DNA of 36,149 bases, from contig JAFVZB010000042.1 of assembly GCA_017508385.1 (NCBI GenBank), positions 1 to 36,149 of the forward strand, in the 5' to 3' direction. This document shows positions 1-8,580 of the stretch, one piece after another (position 1 is the first letter of the stretch; the number at the start of each line of letters is the position of its first letter). A program made the position numbers and the translations under genes. The notes beneath the pieces were generated by a model that had not been told where the DNA came from, searched no databases, and saw nothing but the letters and a program-made list of their open reading frames with translations. The DNA is from Lentisphaeria bacterium. GTDB lineage: Bacteria > Verrucomicrobiota > Lentisphaeria > Victivallales > Victivallaceae.

Positions 1-124
1 AGGCTGCTCAGGGGCGGCTACTATGCCGCCCGGAGCCGAACGCAGGGAAGAGGCGGATGAAGCCGGGAGCAGAAATTCGCAGAAAAAAGAGCAGAAGTCT
101 CAATTTTCCATCCCCCAAAAAAGC
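1..124. other. unassigned left tip of the window
   Basis: No gene can be assigned here. Frame 1 is open from the edge to a TGA at 58-60 and could be the last 19 codons of a gene that starts outside the window. Frame 2 stays open into the adjacent repeat and ends inside it, so it is not convincing as a gene end. The stretch is rich in G and A and carries runs of A near 87 and 118. The 139-bp repeat starts directly after it at 125. Confidence 0.3.
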
Positions 125-263
125 GTCGGACACATGATTTTATTCAAAATCATGTGTCCAGAGGTGCAGGGGACTCTCCCCTGCCGGGAGATTTTTAAGA
201 GGCAAGCAGCCTCTTAAACTCCCTCACCATACGATGCTGAAACAATAAGGTTTTGCAACAGCC
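125..263 (-). repeat. 139-bp hairpin-rich repeat, left copy
   Basis: This stretch is an exact reverse complement of 36011-36149, without mismatch over 139 bp. It holds three hairpins in a row. The first has a 14-bp perfect stem at 128-141/146-159 with a 4-base loop. The second has an 8-bp stem at 166-173/177-184 with a 3-base loop. The third has a 10-bp stem at 194-203/209-218, extended by GGGAG/CTCCC at 186-190 and 219-223. The inner border is sharp: identity stops after 263, where the sequence ends TTTTGCAACAGCC. Read inward-out, this is GGCTGTTGCAAAA, which resembles terminal repeats of some insertion sequences (IS26 ends share TGTTGCAAA). No transposase is visible. It may be a MITE, a BIME-like repeat or one end of a larger element whose body lies left of the window. 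Confidence 0.9.
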
Positions 264-324
264 GCATCATCTCCCCATATCATGAACAAAGCTTACAAAT
301 AAAATATTAACTCTTCATTCAGTC

Positions 325-352
325 TTGAAAAATTTTTCTCTTCGCTTACATT
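325..352 (+). promoter_or_regulatory. possible promoter of the leader/antiporter/decarboxylase operon
   Basis: TTGAAA at 325-330 is followed after 16 bases by TACATT at 347-352. The -10 box matches the consensus at only 4 of 6 positions, so this is a weak call. It lies about 40 bases before the leader ORF start. The surrounding stretch 264-390 is AT-rich and holds nothing else I can name. Confidence 0.25.
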
Positions 353-390
353 GAAATTGCGGGGGTAACACTTTGCAGAGGAGAAAAATC

Positions 391-501
391 ATGCAGACAC
401 AAAAAACAAAATATGAACTTGTGTTCGACCCCGGCAGAAATCAAATCATGCTTCCGGCGGTGAGGTACAACTTTTTCACCCTTGTTCCCGGAGGCAAGTA
501 A
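391..501 (+). CDS. 36-aa putative leader peptide upstream of the antiporter
   Basis: A short ORF starts at ATG 391, eight bases after a good ribosome binding site (AGAGGAG, about 377-383), and stops at TAA 499-501. The antiporter ATG follows two bases after the stop. The antiporter's own Shine-Dalgarno sequence (GGAGG, about 490-494) lies inside the last codons, so translation of the two is probably coupled. The peptide begins MQTQKTKYELVF and ends FFTLVPGGK, with three Arg and four Lys in 36 residues; no known domain or signal peptide is visible. In E. coli the ornithine decarboxylase/antiporter operon speF-potE is preceded by a 34-residue sensing peptide, SpeFL. The position and size here are alike, but I see no sequence match. 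It could instead be a small independent protein or the remnant of a longer gene. Confidence 0.5.
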   Translation: MQTQKTKYELVFDPGRNQIMLPAVRYNFFTLVPGGK

Positions 502-503
502 GT

Positions 504-1964
504 ATGGCGGAAAACAACAGCAAACTCGGTGTACTTCCGCTTGCGGCTCTCGTTGTCGGTGCCATGATCGGAGGCGGAATATTCAGCCTTCCGCAAAATA
601 TGGCTCAGAATGCCTCGGCTCTTGCCGTCATTATCGCCTGGGTGGTGACGGGAACAGGTATTTTCTTTCTCGCCAACACTTTCCGTATTTTATCCGTGGC
701 AAAGCCCGACGCCACCACCGGTATCTACGCCTACTCCGCACTTGGCTTCGGAAAATTTGCCGGTTTCCAGATGGCATGGGCGTACTGGCTGAGCAATATC
801 TTCGGCAATGTCGGATATGCTGTACTGCTCATGGATGCGCTCAACTATTTCTTCCCCGGTGTTTTTACCGGAGGCAACAACCTCTGGTCGATCATCGGCG
901 GCTCCATCGTCATCTGGACTATGAACTTTGCCGTCATGCGGGGCGTAAAACAGGCGGCGTTCCTCAACGTGGCGGGAACGATTTTCAAACTGGTTCCCAT
1001 ATTCCTCTTTATCATCATCATGTTCGCCGCTTTCAGGTACACGGTGTTCATCAGGGATTTTTCCGGAAATGAGACCATTCCGTCACTCGGACTCAAACCG
1101 CTCGGTTCACTCTCAAGTCAGGTGCGCTCCACCATGCTGGTGACTCTCTGGGCGTTCATCGGTATCGAGGGCGCGGTCGTGGTGTCAGGCAGAGCCAGAA
1201 GCCAGAAAGATGTCGGACGTGCCACCATTCTCGGTTTCCTCGGATGTCTTGCCATTTATGCGGCACTTTCCATTCTGCCGTTCGGAAGAATGAGCCAGCA
1301 TGAACTGGCAAATCTCGCCAACCCCTCGACTGCTCCTATATTGAGCGATGTTGTCCACGGCAAATGGGGCGGAGTCGTGATGAATCTGGGAGTCATCGTT
1401 GCGTTGCTCACCAGCTGGCTCGCCTTCACCATCATGGTCGCCCAGATACCTTTTGCGGCGGCTCAGGATGGCACATTCCCTGAAATTTTCAAGCGTGAAA
1501 ACGCCAACGGCAGCCCCTCGACTTCACTCTGGGTGACCAGTCTGATCATGCAGTTGACTCTCGCTCTGGTGTTCTTCGCCAACAACGCATGGAACACCAT
1601 GCTCTCGGTCACGTCAGTGATGGTGCTGCCTCCCTACCTCGGATGCACTCTTTATCTCTGGCAAATTTCCCGCAGAGCCGACTTCCCGGAACAGCCGGGA
1701 ATCAGCAGAAAGTTTGCCCTTTTCTGCGGAGTCGCAGGTTCGATCTACGCCATCTGGATGATATATGCCGGAGGTCTCAAATACCTTATGATGGCGTTCG
1801 TGTTCCAGCTCATCGGAATCCCCGTGTTTTTGGTTGCACGCAAAAAGGCGGCGGCGCAGGGAGAAACAGCCATGTCCGAAAAAGAGAAGATGGCGGCATG
1901 GCTCATCGCCATAATATCTCTCCTGGGAATCATTCTCTTTGCCTCAGGTAAAATCAAACTCTGA
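504..1964 (+). CDS. basic amino acid/polyamine antiporter, APC superfamily (ArcD-like)
   Basis: This is a 486-residue inner-membrane exchanger with about 12 hydrophobic segments from residue 9 to the C-terminus. The N-terminal stretch VVGAMIGGGIFSLPQNMA is the glycine-rich substrate-binding turn in TM1 of APC antiporters, and its form is closest to the arginine/ornithine antiporter ArcD. A second conserved patch, WAFIGIEGAVVVSGRA, lies near residues 216-231, in the TM6 region that carries the substrate gate. The gene lies 15 bp before a decarboxylase of the AdiA type. Together they should import arginine and export its decarboxylated amine, consuming a cytoplasmic proton per cycle. The exact substrate pair (arginine/agmatine, arginine/ornithine or lysine/cadaverine) cannot be settled by eye. 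The start ATG is supported by GGAGG at 490-494. Confidence 0.9.
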   Translation: MAENNSKLGVLPLAALVVGAMIGGGIFSLPQNMAQNASALAVIIAWVVTGTGIFFLANTFRILSVAKPDATTGIYAYSALGFGKFAGFQMAWAYWLSNIFGNVGYAVLLMDALNYFFPGVFTGGNNLWSIIGGSIVIWTMNFAVMRGVKQAAFLNVAGTIFKLVPIFLFIIIMFAAFRYTVFIRDFSGNETIPSLGLKPLGSLSSQVRSTMLVTLWAFIGIEGAVVVSGRARSQKDVGRATILGFLGCLAIYAALSILPFGRMSQHELANLANPSTAPILSDVVHGKWGGVVMNLGVIVALLTSWLAFTIMVAQIPFAAAQDGTFPEIFKRENANGSPSTSLWVTSLIMQLTLALVFFANNAWNTMLSVTSVMVLPPYLGCTLYLWQISRRADFPEQPGISRKFALFCGVAGSIYAIWMIYAGGLKYLMMAFVFQLIGIPVFLVARKKAAAQGETAMSEKEKMAAWLIAIISLLGIILFASGKIKL

Positions 1965-1979
1965 CAGGAAAACAAAACC

Positions 1980-4265
1980 ATGAAAAATATTTCCAGATAC
2001 CGTGCGGTCATCGTTGAAGATAACTCAGTGAAAAACAGCCATATCCTTGCCGGACTCATCGACCGGCTTGCTGAAGAATTGGTCAATATCGACTGCGACG
2101 TCACCAGAATTCCCGGCTACTGCGAAGCCATGCCGGTGGTGGGCAACGAAATGGATATCGATGCTCTTTTGATATCCACAGATATGGAGTTCGATCTGCC
2201 CGAAGAGGCGGCGGCAAGCCGTCTGCTCGAGCTTGTGGAGCGCAAACAGCCGGGAGTTCCGGTGTTCCTGCTGGCAGACCGTGCCGAGACTTCAAACGCC
2301 ATATCAGTTGAGCTCATGCGCAGAGCTCACGAGTACGTTTGGATTTTTGAAGACAGTCCGCTTTTTATCGCAGGACGCATTTCAAGTGCCATCCAGAATT
2401 ACCGTGCCAATCTGCTTCCTCCGCTGATGAAAGCGGTCTGGCAGTACAACGAGCGCAACCACGAATACTCATGGGCGGCTCCCGGACATCAGGGTGGCAG
2501 GGGCTTTGTCAAAAATCCGGCAGGTAAAAAATTCTATGACTTCTACGACGAAAATCTTTTCCGCACCGACACCGGAATAGAGCGCAGTTCCATCGGAAGC
2601 CTGCTCGACCACACCGGAGCTTTTGATGCAAGCGAAAAGTTCGCAGCCCGCACTTTCGGAGCCGACCGCAGTTACTCCGTGGTCACCGGAACCAGCGGCT
2701 CTAACCGCACCATCATGCAGGCGTGTCTCGCTCCCGGGGATATCGCCATCTGCGACCGCAACTGCCATAAATCCATCGAGCAGGGATTGATTATTTCAGG
2801 AGCCGTTCCCGTATATATGCAGCCCACCCGCAACCGTTACGGCATTATCGGACCTGTTCCCCGCAGTCAGATGAAGAGCGACACCATCAAAAAGAAGATA
2901 GCTGCTCTCAAGTGCGCTCACACAGGCGACGAGCGGGCATACAGTGTAGTTACCAACTGCACCTACGACGGACTTTGCATCAATGCTGAAAAGGCTGAGC
3001 GTGAGCTCGGACGCTCCGCCGACAGAATACACTTCGACGAGGCGTGGTACGCCTACGCCCGCTTCAATCCGATGTACCGCTGCCGTTTCGCCATGCGCGG
3101 AGACCCTGCCAAACGCTCCAAAGATATGCCGACCGTCTTTGCCACTCACTCCACGCATAAACTATTGGCGGCACTCTCGCAGTCGAGCTATATCCATGTT
3201 CGCAACGGACGCAAAAAAATCGACTTTTCCCGCATGAATCAGGCGTACATGATGCACGCCACCACCAGTCCGCTGTATGCGATATGTGTCTCAAATGACA
3301 TATCGGCAAAGATGATGGCAGATAATGGAAAAGCTCTCACTCAGGAGGTCATCGAAGAGGCAGTCGATTTCCGTCAGGCACTCGCCAGACTCACCCGGGA
3401 TTTTGCCAAACGTGAATCGTGGTTCTTCACCGTCTGGAACGCTCCTGAAGTCACCGACCCTGCGACGGGAAAGCGATACGACTTTGTCGATGCTCCGCGT
3501 AAACTGCTCTGCACCGAGCCATCCGTATGGACCCTGCGCAGCAACGAAGAGTGGCACGGTTTCGGTGAAATCGAAGAGCAGTGGGCGATGATCGACCCCA
3601 TCAAGGTGAGTATTCTCACTCCCGGAGTAAATCCTGACGGTACTGTTTCAGAAGATGGCGTCCCTGCTCCGCTTGCGGCAAGCTGGCTCTTCCGCAACGG
3701 AATTGTTCCGACCCGCTCCACCGATTTCCAGTTGATGTTCCTCTTTTCGATCGGCATCACCAAAGGCAAGTGGATGACCCTGCTCAATAATCTTCTGGAG
3801 TTCAAAAAAGCCTACGACAACAATCTGCCGCTCTCAGATGTACTGCCCGAGCTCGTCCGTGACCACCCCGAAAGATATACCTCGCTCGGATTGCGTGATC
3901 TGGGGAAACAGATGTTTGAGTACATCGCTTCCCACAATCCGACAGCCAAACTCAATGCCGCTTTCGAGGAGCTGCCTGAAATGGCGATGACTCCCCGTGA
4001 AGCCTACATAAAAATCGTGCGTGACGAAGTGGAGCTCGTTCCGGCAGAAAATCTTGCCGGCAGAATATCAGCCAACTCAGTCATTCCCTATCCTCCGGGA
4101 ATACCGATGATGATGTCAGGAGAAAAGTTCGGCAACGCCAATGCTCCGCAGATAGAGTACCTCAAACAGCTCTCTCACTGGGATAAGCGTTTCCCCGGTT
4201 TCGAGCACGACACCGAAGGAGCCACGGTGATCGACGGCACTTACCATGTAATGTGCGTCAAATAA
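1980..4265 (+). CDS. Orn/Lys/Arg decarboxylase, probably arginine decarboxylase (AdiA-like)
   Basis: This is a 761-residue PLP enzyme of the fold-type I bacterial Orn/Lys/Arg decarboxylase family. The N-terminal ~130 residues form the receiver-like wing domain. The PLP-binding core follows and the C-terminal domain ends the protein. The PLP lysine is K394 in ATHSTHKLLAALSQ. This motif resembles E. coli AdiA (ATHSTHKLLNALSQ, K386) more than CadA or SpeC, and the length also matches AdiA (about 756). Further core motifs are TGTSGSNRT and HFDEAWYAYARF. The likely reaction is L-arginine to agmatine plus CO2, in the cytoplasm, serving acid resistance or polyamine supply. It is the last gene of the leader/antiporter operon and ends 38 bp before a perfect hairpin. 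Substrate specificity is inferred, not proven. Confidence 0.9.
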   Translation: MKNISRYRAVIVEDNSVKNSHILAGLIDRLAEELVNIDCDVTRIPGYCEAMPVVGNEMDIDALLISTDMEFDLPEEAAASRLLELVERKQPGVPVFLLADRAETSNAISVELMRRAHEYVWIFEDSPLFIAGRISSAIQNYRANLLPPLMKAVWQYNERNHEYSWAAPGHQGGRGFVKNPAGKKFYDFYDENLFRTDTGIERSSIGSLLDHTGAFDASEKFAARTFGADRSYSVVTGTSGSNRTIMQACLAPGDIAICDRNCHKSIEQGLIISGAVPVYMQPTRNRYGIIGPVPRSQMKSDTIKKKIAALKCAHTGDERAYSVVTNCTYDGLCINAEKAERELGRSADRIHFDEAWYAYARFNPMYRCRFAMRGDPAKRSKDMPTVFATHSTHKLLAALSQSSYIHVRNGRKKIDFSRMNQAYMMHATTSPLYAICVSNDISAKMMADNGKALTQEVIEEAVDFRQALARLTRDFAKRESWFFTVWNAPEVTDPATGKRYDFVDAPRKLLCTEPSVWTLRSNEEWHGFGEIEEQWAMIDPIKVSILTPGVNPDGTVSEDGVPAPLAASWLFRNGIVPTRSTDFQLMFLFSIGITKGKWMTLLNNLLEFKKAYDNNLPLSDVLPELVRDHPERYTSLGLRDLGKQMFEYIASHNPTAKLNAAFEELPEMAMTPREAYIKIVRDEVELVPAENLAGRISANSVIPYPPGIPMMMSGEKFGNANAPQIEYLKQLSHWDKRFPGFEHDTEGATVIDGTYHVMCVK

Positions 4266-4303
4266 ATTTCAAGTACAGCGCAGTCCTGATACGGGAAGAT
4301 GAT

Positions 4304-4361
4304 GCGGGGAGAGAGGGAAAACTTCTTTTCACGGGAAAAGAAGTTTTCCCTCTCTCCCCGC
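4304..4361. terminator. perfect 26-bp hairpin between convergent genes (copy 1)
   Basis: The arms 4304-4329 and 4336-4361 are perfectly complementary over 26 bp around a 6-base loop. They read GCGGGGAGAGAGGGAAAACT... on the left. The hairpin sits between the 3' ends of the decarboxylase (+) and uvrA (-), 17 bp past the uvrA stop, with a C5TCC tract (GGAGGGGG on the minus strand) between. It closely resembles the hairpin at 17387-17446. There is no U-tract directly after the stem, so it is not a textbook intrinsic terminator. A bidirectional terminator or mRNA 3'-end stabiliser is the best guess. Confidence 0.75.
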
Positions 4362-4378
4362 TTCCAACCCCCTCCTTA

Positions 4379-7225
4379 TCAAAAAAGATACTCTTTAAGG
4401 AAACGTCCGGTATGGGATTTGGGGTTGCGGGCGATTTCTTCGGGGGTTCCGGTGGCGACGATTGTGCCTCCGGCGGTGCCGCCTTCGGGGCCGAGGTCGA
4501 TGATATGGTCGGCGGTTTTTATTACGTCGAGGTTGTGTTCGATGACGATGACGGTATTGCCCATGTCACGCAGTTTGAACAGAACTTTGAGCAGCTGGTC
4601 GATATCGGCGAGGTGGAGTCCGGTGGTGGGCTCGTCGAGGATATAGACGGTATGACCTTTGGGAACTCTGGCGAGTTCGGCGGCGAGTTTGACTCTTTGG
4701 GCTTCGCCTCCTGAGAGGGTGGTGGCGGGCTGTCCGAGAGTGACGTAGCCGAGGCCGACTTCGGCGAGCGTTTTGAGCTTGCGGCTCAGGGATGTTATGG
4801 GCGAAAAGAGCTCGACTGCCTGCTCGACGGTGAGATTGAGGATATCGGATATGTTCAACTTTTTGTAGCGCACGGTGAGAGTCTCATCATTGAAACGCTT
4901 TCCGGAACAGCCGGAACACTCGACGTAAACATCAGAGAGGAACTGCATTTCGATTTTTTTGATACCGTCACCCTTGCACTCTTCGCACCTGCCGCCTTTG
5001 ACGTTGAAGCTGAAACGTCCGGGACCGTATCCACGAACTTTGGCTTCGGGGAGCTGAGAAAAGAGCTTGCGGATGATATCAAATGCTCCGGTGTAGGTGG
5101 CGGGATTTGATCTCGGAGTCCTGCCGATGGGAGTCTGATCTATCACGATGGCTTTGTTGATGTTTTCCAAACCCTCTATGCTGCTGTGAGCTCCGGGAGC
5201 ATCGTCCTGTATTTTGCAGTGGGCGTTGAGGGCACGCACCAGAATTCCGTTGATGAGCGAGCTCTTGCCTGAGCCGGAAACTCCGGTGACACAGCAGAAA
5301 GTGCCGAGCGGGATCGAGACATCGACCGACTTGAGGTTGTTGTGCCTGGCTCCCTTGATGGTGATGAATTTTCCGTTGCCGGGGAAACGTTTGTCGGGAA
5401 CGGCGATTTTGCGCCTTTCCGCAAGATAGTCTCCGGTGAGACTCTCGGGAAAGGATGGAATTTCCTCAGGCTTGCCTGCCGCCACGAGCCTGCCTCCGGT
5501 GCTGCCTGCTCCCGGACCGAGGTCGAGAACGTAATCGGCACGCCTGATGGTGTCAAGGTCGTGCTCGACCACCACCACGGAGTTTCCGGCATCACGCAGT
5601 TTTTCCAGCGTGGCGAGCAGTTTGTCGTTGTCACGCTGGTGCAGACCGATGGAGGGCTCATCGAGGATATACAGAACTCCGACAAGACCGCATCCGAGCT
5701 GAGTTGCAAGACGGATACGCTGAGCCTCTCCGCCGGAAAGGGTGGAGCTCACCCGGTTGAGGGTCAGATAATTCAAACCGACGTCGCTGAGAAAAGTAAG
5801 ACGGCTGCGTATCTCTTTTAAGACGTCTCCTGCGATGACCGCCTGCTCTTTGTCAAGCTCGAGGGAGTCGATGAATTTGAGAGCACTTTCGACACTCATG
5901 GTGTTGAATTCGGCAATATTTTTGTTGCCGACGGTGACTCCGAGGGTGGTGGGGTTGAGACGGGCTCCGCTGCACTTCGGACACACTTCAGGACTCAGAC
6001 AGGCGGCGAGACGCTCACGCACGGCATCGCTTTCGGTCTCGTTCATGCGCCGCTTGAGATTTTCGAGCACTCCCTCAAAAGGCTTTTCCCAGTGGAACTT
6101 CTTGCCGTGCATACGGAAATCAAAGACGATGTTTTCGTCACCGCTGCCCTCGAGGATGAATTTCTGCACTCTTTCGGGCAGCTTGTTGAACGGAGTCGTG
6201 AGAATGGAGGGGTCTCCGAGGTGCTCTGCCACTTTTCTCATCAGCAGATTGTAGTAGATTATCAGATGCCTCGGACCGCGCCGCCAGTTGGGAATAGCTC
6301 CGTTGGAAATCGATTTTGAGGGGTCGGGCACGACTTTTGCCGGGTCCATGTACTGAGTGATGCCCAAACCGTTGCACTCAGGACAGGCTCCGTATGGAGA
6401 GTTGAACGAAAAGTTTCTCGGCAGCAGCTCACCGTAAGAGACTCCGCAATCGGGGCAGGCGAGCTTTTCGCAGAATTTTTCTTCGACAAAATCAGGGTCG
6501 TCACCATCGAGATGGATGGTCACAACTCCGTTGGCACGGCGCAGGGCGGTCTCGATGGAGTCGGTGAGGCGGGAACGGTCGATTTTTCCTGTAACCAGAC
6601 GGTCGATGACCGCTTCGATGGTGTGGCGGAGCGTCTTTTGCAGAACGGGCAGTTCCTCCTCATCGAGCATCTCGGTTTTTCCGTCGATCCTTGCCCGGAT
6701 AAATCCGTCACGGCGCAGAGATTCGAGGATATCCCGGTGTTCGCCCTTGCGTCCTGAGACCACGGGAGCGAGGATGGTCATTTTGAGCTGCGGCTTGAGC
6801 TTCAAAAGCCGCTCGGTTATCGCCTGCGCACTCTGGGTGACCAGCGGTTTGCCGCAGTGGGGGCAGTGAGGCAGTCCGATATGAGTGTAAAGCAAACGCA
6901 GATAGTCGTATATCTCGGTCACAGTGGCGACAGTTGAACGGGGAGTTCCCGAGCCGCTGCGCTGTTCGATGGCGATTGCCGGACTCAATCCGTCGATGTG
7001 CTCGACTTTGGGCTTCTGCATGAGATCGAGAAACTGCCGTGCATAAGCCGAAAGACTCTCGACATACCGCCTCTGCCCCTCGGCATAAAGGGTATCAAAG
7101 GCGAGGCTGGACTTTCCCGAGCCTGAAAGTCCGGTGATGACCACAAGTTTATCCCGGGGGATAACGGCGTCGATGTGTTTGAGATTGTGCTGTTCCGCTC
7201 CGCGGATGATGATTGAGTCAGTCAT
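4379..7225 (-). CDS. uvrA: excinuclease ABC subunit A
   Basis: UvrA is the damage-sensing ATPase of nucleotide excision repair; as a dimer it loads UvrB at DNA lesions. The protein of 948 residues has the family's usual length. Both ABC halves are complete. Walker A motifs are GLSGSGKSS near residue 32 and GVSGSGKSS in the second half, and the signatures are [11 protein letters not shown] and [11 protein letters not shown]. Walker B/D-loop segments [10 protein letters not shown] and [10 protein letters not shown] follow. Zinc-binding CxxC pairs occur as CPDC...CPEC in the first half and CEEC...CSGC in the second. I choose the ATG at 7225 (MTDSIIIRG); an in-frame TTG two codons earlier is possible. 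There is no clear Shine-Dalgarno sequence. A good promoter lies at 7266-7294. I see no obvious LexA-type box, so SOS control is not shown. Confidence 0.97.
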   Translation of the reverse strand: MTDSIIIRGAEQHNLKHIDAVIPRDKLVVITGLSGSGKSSLAFDTLYAEGQRRYVESLSAYARQFLDLMQKPKVEHIDGLSPAIAIEQRSGSGTPRSTVATVTEIYDYLRLLYTHIGLPHCPHCGKPLVTQSAQAITERLLKLKPQLKMTILAPVVSGRKGEHRDILESLRRDGFIRARIDGKTEMLDEEELPVLQKTLRHTIEAVIDRLVTGKIDRSRLTDSIETALRRANGVVTIHLDGDDPDFVEEKFCEKLACPDCGVSYGELLPRNFSFNSPYGACPECNGLGITQYMDPAKVVPDPSKSISNGAIPNWRRGPRHLIIYYNLLMRKVAEHLGDPSILTTPFNKLPERVQKFILEGSGDENIVFDFRMHGKKFHWEKPFEGVLENLKRRMNETESDAVRERLAACLSPEVCPKCSGARLNPTTLGVTVGNKNIAEFNTMSVESALKFIDSLELDKEQAVIAGDVLKEIRSRLTFLSDVGLNYLTLNRVSSTLSGGEAQRIRLATQLGCGLVGVLYILDEPSIGLHQRDNDKLLATLEKLRDAGNSVVVVEHDLDTIRRADYVLDLGPGAGSTGGRLVAAGKPEEIPSFPESLTGDYLAERRKIAVPDKRFPGNGKFITIKGARHNNLKSVDVSIPLGTFCCVTGVSGSGKSSLINGILVRALNAHCKIQDDAPGAHSSIEGLENINKAIVIDQTPIGRTPRSNPATYTGAFDIIRKLFSQLPEAKVRGYGPGRFSFNVKGGRCEECKGDGIKKIEMQFLSDVYVECSGCSGKRFNDETLTVRYKKLNISDILNLTVEQAVELFSPITSLSRKLKTLAEVGLGYVTLGQPATTLSGGEAQRVKLAAELARVPKGHTVYILDEPTTGLHLADIDQLLKVLFKLRDMGNTVIVIEHNLDVIKTADHIIDLGPEGGTAGGTIVATGTPEEIARNPKSHTGRFLKEYLF

Positions 7226-7229
7226 ATAC

Positions 7230-7291
7230 AAAAAACCGTTCTGTCAGTTGATATATCTTATACAGAATATACTTCAAACAGAGCGGTTTTT
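7230..7291 (-). terminator. long-loop inverted repeat, possible terminator of the upstream oxidoreductase gene
   Basis: Arms at 7231-7244 and 7278-7291 are complementary over 14 bases with a single G-T pair, around a 33-base loop. On the minus strand the second arm is followed by a run of T, as in an intrinsic terminator. It lies about 40 bp past the stop of the oxidoreductase gene. It also overlaps the uvrA promoter and leader, so it could instead affect uvrA expression. The long loop weakens the terminator call. Confidence 0.35.
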
Positions 7292-7294
7292 CAA
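7266..7294 (-). promoter_or_regulatory. uvrA promoter
   Basis: On the minus strand TTGAAA (7289-7294) and TATATT (7266-7271) are separated by exactly 17 bases. The expected transcription start near 7259 gives a leader of about 34 bases before the uvrA ATG at 7225. Confidence 0.6.
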
Positions 7295-7329
7295 TACGCA
7301 GTTGCGTTTTTTACGCCTGAGCGTGTGTT

Positions 7330-8328
7330 TTATCGGGCGATGTCTCCGTAGGCGTCGGCTTTGTCACGGGCGACGAGGCAGGCGCGGGTCAGCTCGAAGG
7401 TCTGTTCGGCGTTGACCAGTGCCTCTTCTCCGTCGAGCAGGTGCAGTGCGAAATCGTAGAAGATGCCGCGCTGCGGAAGCTGCTCCAATACCTTTTCTCC
7501 GTCGGCGTTGATGAGGGTGACTACTCCCTTCATGACTTCGATGACTCCATCGGTTCCGGCGACTCTCACCCGGTCGTCTCCGTGGGTCGGAGCGGTACTG
7601 GGACGCAGGTAGTCGATCGAGGCACTTGCCAGAACTCCGTTATCCATGACGGCGGTCACCAGTGCCGCCATCTCGAGCTCTCCGTGGTTGCGGTTGTCAG
7701 AGGTGGTGTGGAATGCATCAATGGTTTTGAAGCTCTTTGCTCCGCTGAACCAGAGCACCCAGTCGAGGGCGTGGCTGCCCACCCACGGAATTGTTCCGCC
7801 GTAGGTGACACGCTCTTTGTAGAACGCAGGTCTCTCGCCGAGTTTGTAGGATTTTCTGGTGTTGACCATCTTGACTTTGCCGATGGCTCCTGACTGCACT
7901 GCACGGTAGGCGGTGAGAAATCCCGGCTCGGCACGGAGTCCGACCATAGAGATGATCTCAACTCCCGGAGCGCATTTCTTGTAGGTCTCTTCGATTTCAG
8001 CAAGGTCCTCGAGAGTGAGGGCGATGGGTTTTTCGCAGAAGACGTGGATATTGCGTTTCAGAGCCTCACAGCACATTTTTGCGTGCAGATCAAAAGGTCC
8101 GTCGATAACGACGCAGTCGAGCTTTTCGGTGTCGAGCATCTCGATGTAGTCGTCATAAACCTTGATCGATTTGCCCATGTCGCCGGCGGTGTCGATGACC
8201 CGCTGGGGAGAGTCGGAGCATCCCGGGGAGTAGGCGACCCAGTTGATACGGTCGATCCTCTCGACGGCGTTTTTGAAATATCCCCAGTGTCCGCGGTTTC
8301 CGATAAGTGCAGTATTAAGTTTTTCCAT
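7330..8328 (-). CDS. Gfo/Idh/MocA family oxidoreductase
   Basis: This is a 332-residue NAD(P)-dependent sugar or polyol dehydrogenase-like protein. The N-terminal Rossmann domain (about 1-120) carries the family's EKP motif in [14 protein letters not shown], and the C-terminal domain carries a [14 protein letters not shown] segment that usually holds catalytic residues. The usual GxGxxG turn is replaced by [10 protein letters not shown] near residues 8-17, which is atypical. I chose the ATG at 8328 ([10 protein letters not shown]) because an A/G-rich site (AGAGAAAAG) precedes it and homology begins there; an upstream in-frame start at 8445 would add 39 unlikely residues and sit on the promoter. 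The gene is monocistronic. A promoter (8433-8461), an operator-like dyad (8410-8425) and a leader hairpin (8359-8393) suggest regulated sugar catabolism. The substrate is unknown. Confidence 0.88.
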   Translation of the reverse strand: MEKLNTALIGNRGHWGYFKNAVERIDRINWVAYSPGCSDSPQRVIDTAGDMGKSIKVYDDYIEMLDTEKLDCVVIDGPFDLHAKMCCEALKRNIHVFCEKPIALTLEDLAEIEETYKKCAPGVEIISMVGLRAEPGFLTAYRAVQSGAIGKVKMVNTRKSYKLGERPAFYKERVTYGGTIPWVGSHALDWVLWFSGAKSFKTIDAFHTTSDNRNHGELEMAALVTAVMDNGVLASASIDYLRPSTAPTHGDDRVRVAGTDGVIEVMKGVVTLINADGEKVLEQLPQRGIFYDFALHLLDGEEALVNAEQTFELTRACLVARDKADAYGDIAR

Positions 8329-8358
8329 TTTCTTTTCTCTTTTCAGGCAGTTGAATTT

Positions 8359-8393
8359 AAAAGAGAGATTGCCTGAGTCCGGCTCTCTCTTTT
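8359..8393 (-). terminator. terminator-like hairpin in the leader of the oxidoreductase gene
   Basis: The 10-base arms 8359-8368 and 8384-8393 (AAAAGAGAGA and TCTCTCTTTT) are perfectly complementary, and GCC/GGC can pair inside. On the minus-strand transcript the stem ends in U4. It lies between the promoter and the start codon, so it could attenuate the transcript or shape mRNA stability. Confidence 0.45.
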
Positions 8394-8409
8394 CCAAACT
8401 TGTTTTGTC

Positions 8410-8425
8410 GGAACAAAATTGTTCC
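8410..8425. promoter_or_regulatory. operator-like dyad at the oxidoreductase transcription start
   Basis: GGAACAA and TTGTTCC form 7-base inverted arms around two central bases. The site begins at the predicted start of transcription from the promoter at 8433-8461, where a repressor would block initiation. No regulator gene is adjacent. A shorter similar dyad (GGAACAGTTCC) occurs at 24440-24450, which may be chance. Confidence 0.45.
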
Positions 8426-8432
8426 GCAACAT

Positions 8433-8461
8433 ATTTTATACTCAAAATGCGTATTTTTCAA
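8433..8461 (-). promoter_or_regulatory. promoter of the Gfo/Idh/MocA gene
   Basis: On the minus strand TTGAAA (8456-8461) and TAAAAT (8433-8438) are spaced by 17 bases. The predicted start of transcription near 8426 gives a leader of about 98 bases. Confidence 0.55.
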
Positions 8462-8580
8462 GTTTATTTTGCAAAAAAATCGTTTATTGATGAGAAAAAA
8501 CGTTTTGCAGCTTGCGAAAGCGCAGTTTCCCGTGTATGTTATACGTTGACAATATAAATCAAAACAATGGGTGATAACAA

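Noticed and set aside
23..217. A 64-codon open frame into the left repeat
   Set aside because: Its C-terminal half is the hairpin repeat and no domain is visible. The frame is probably open by chance.
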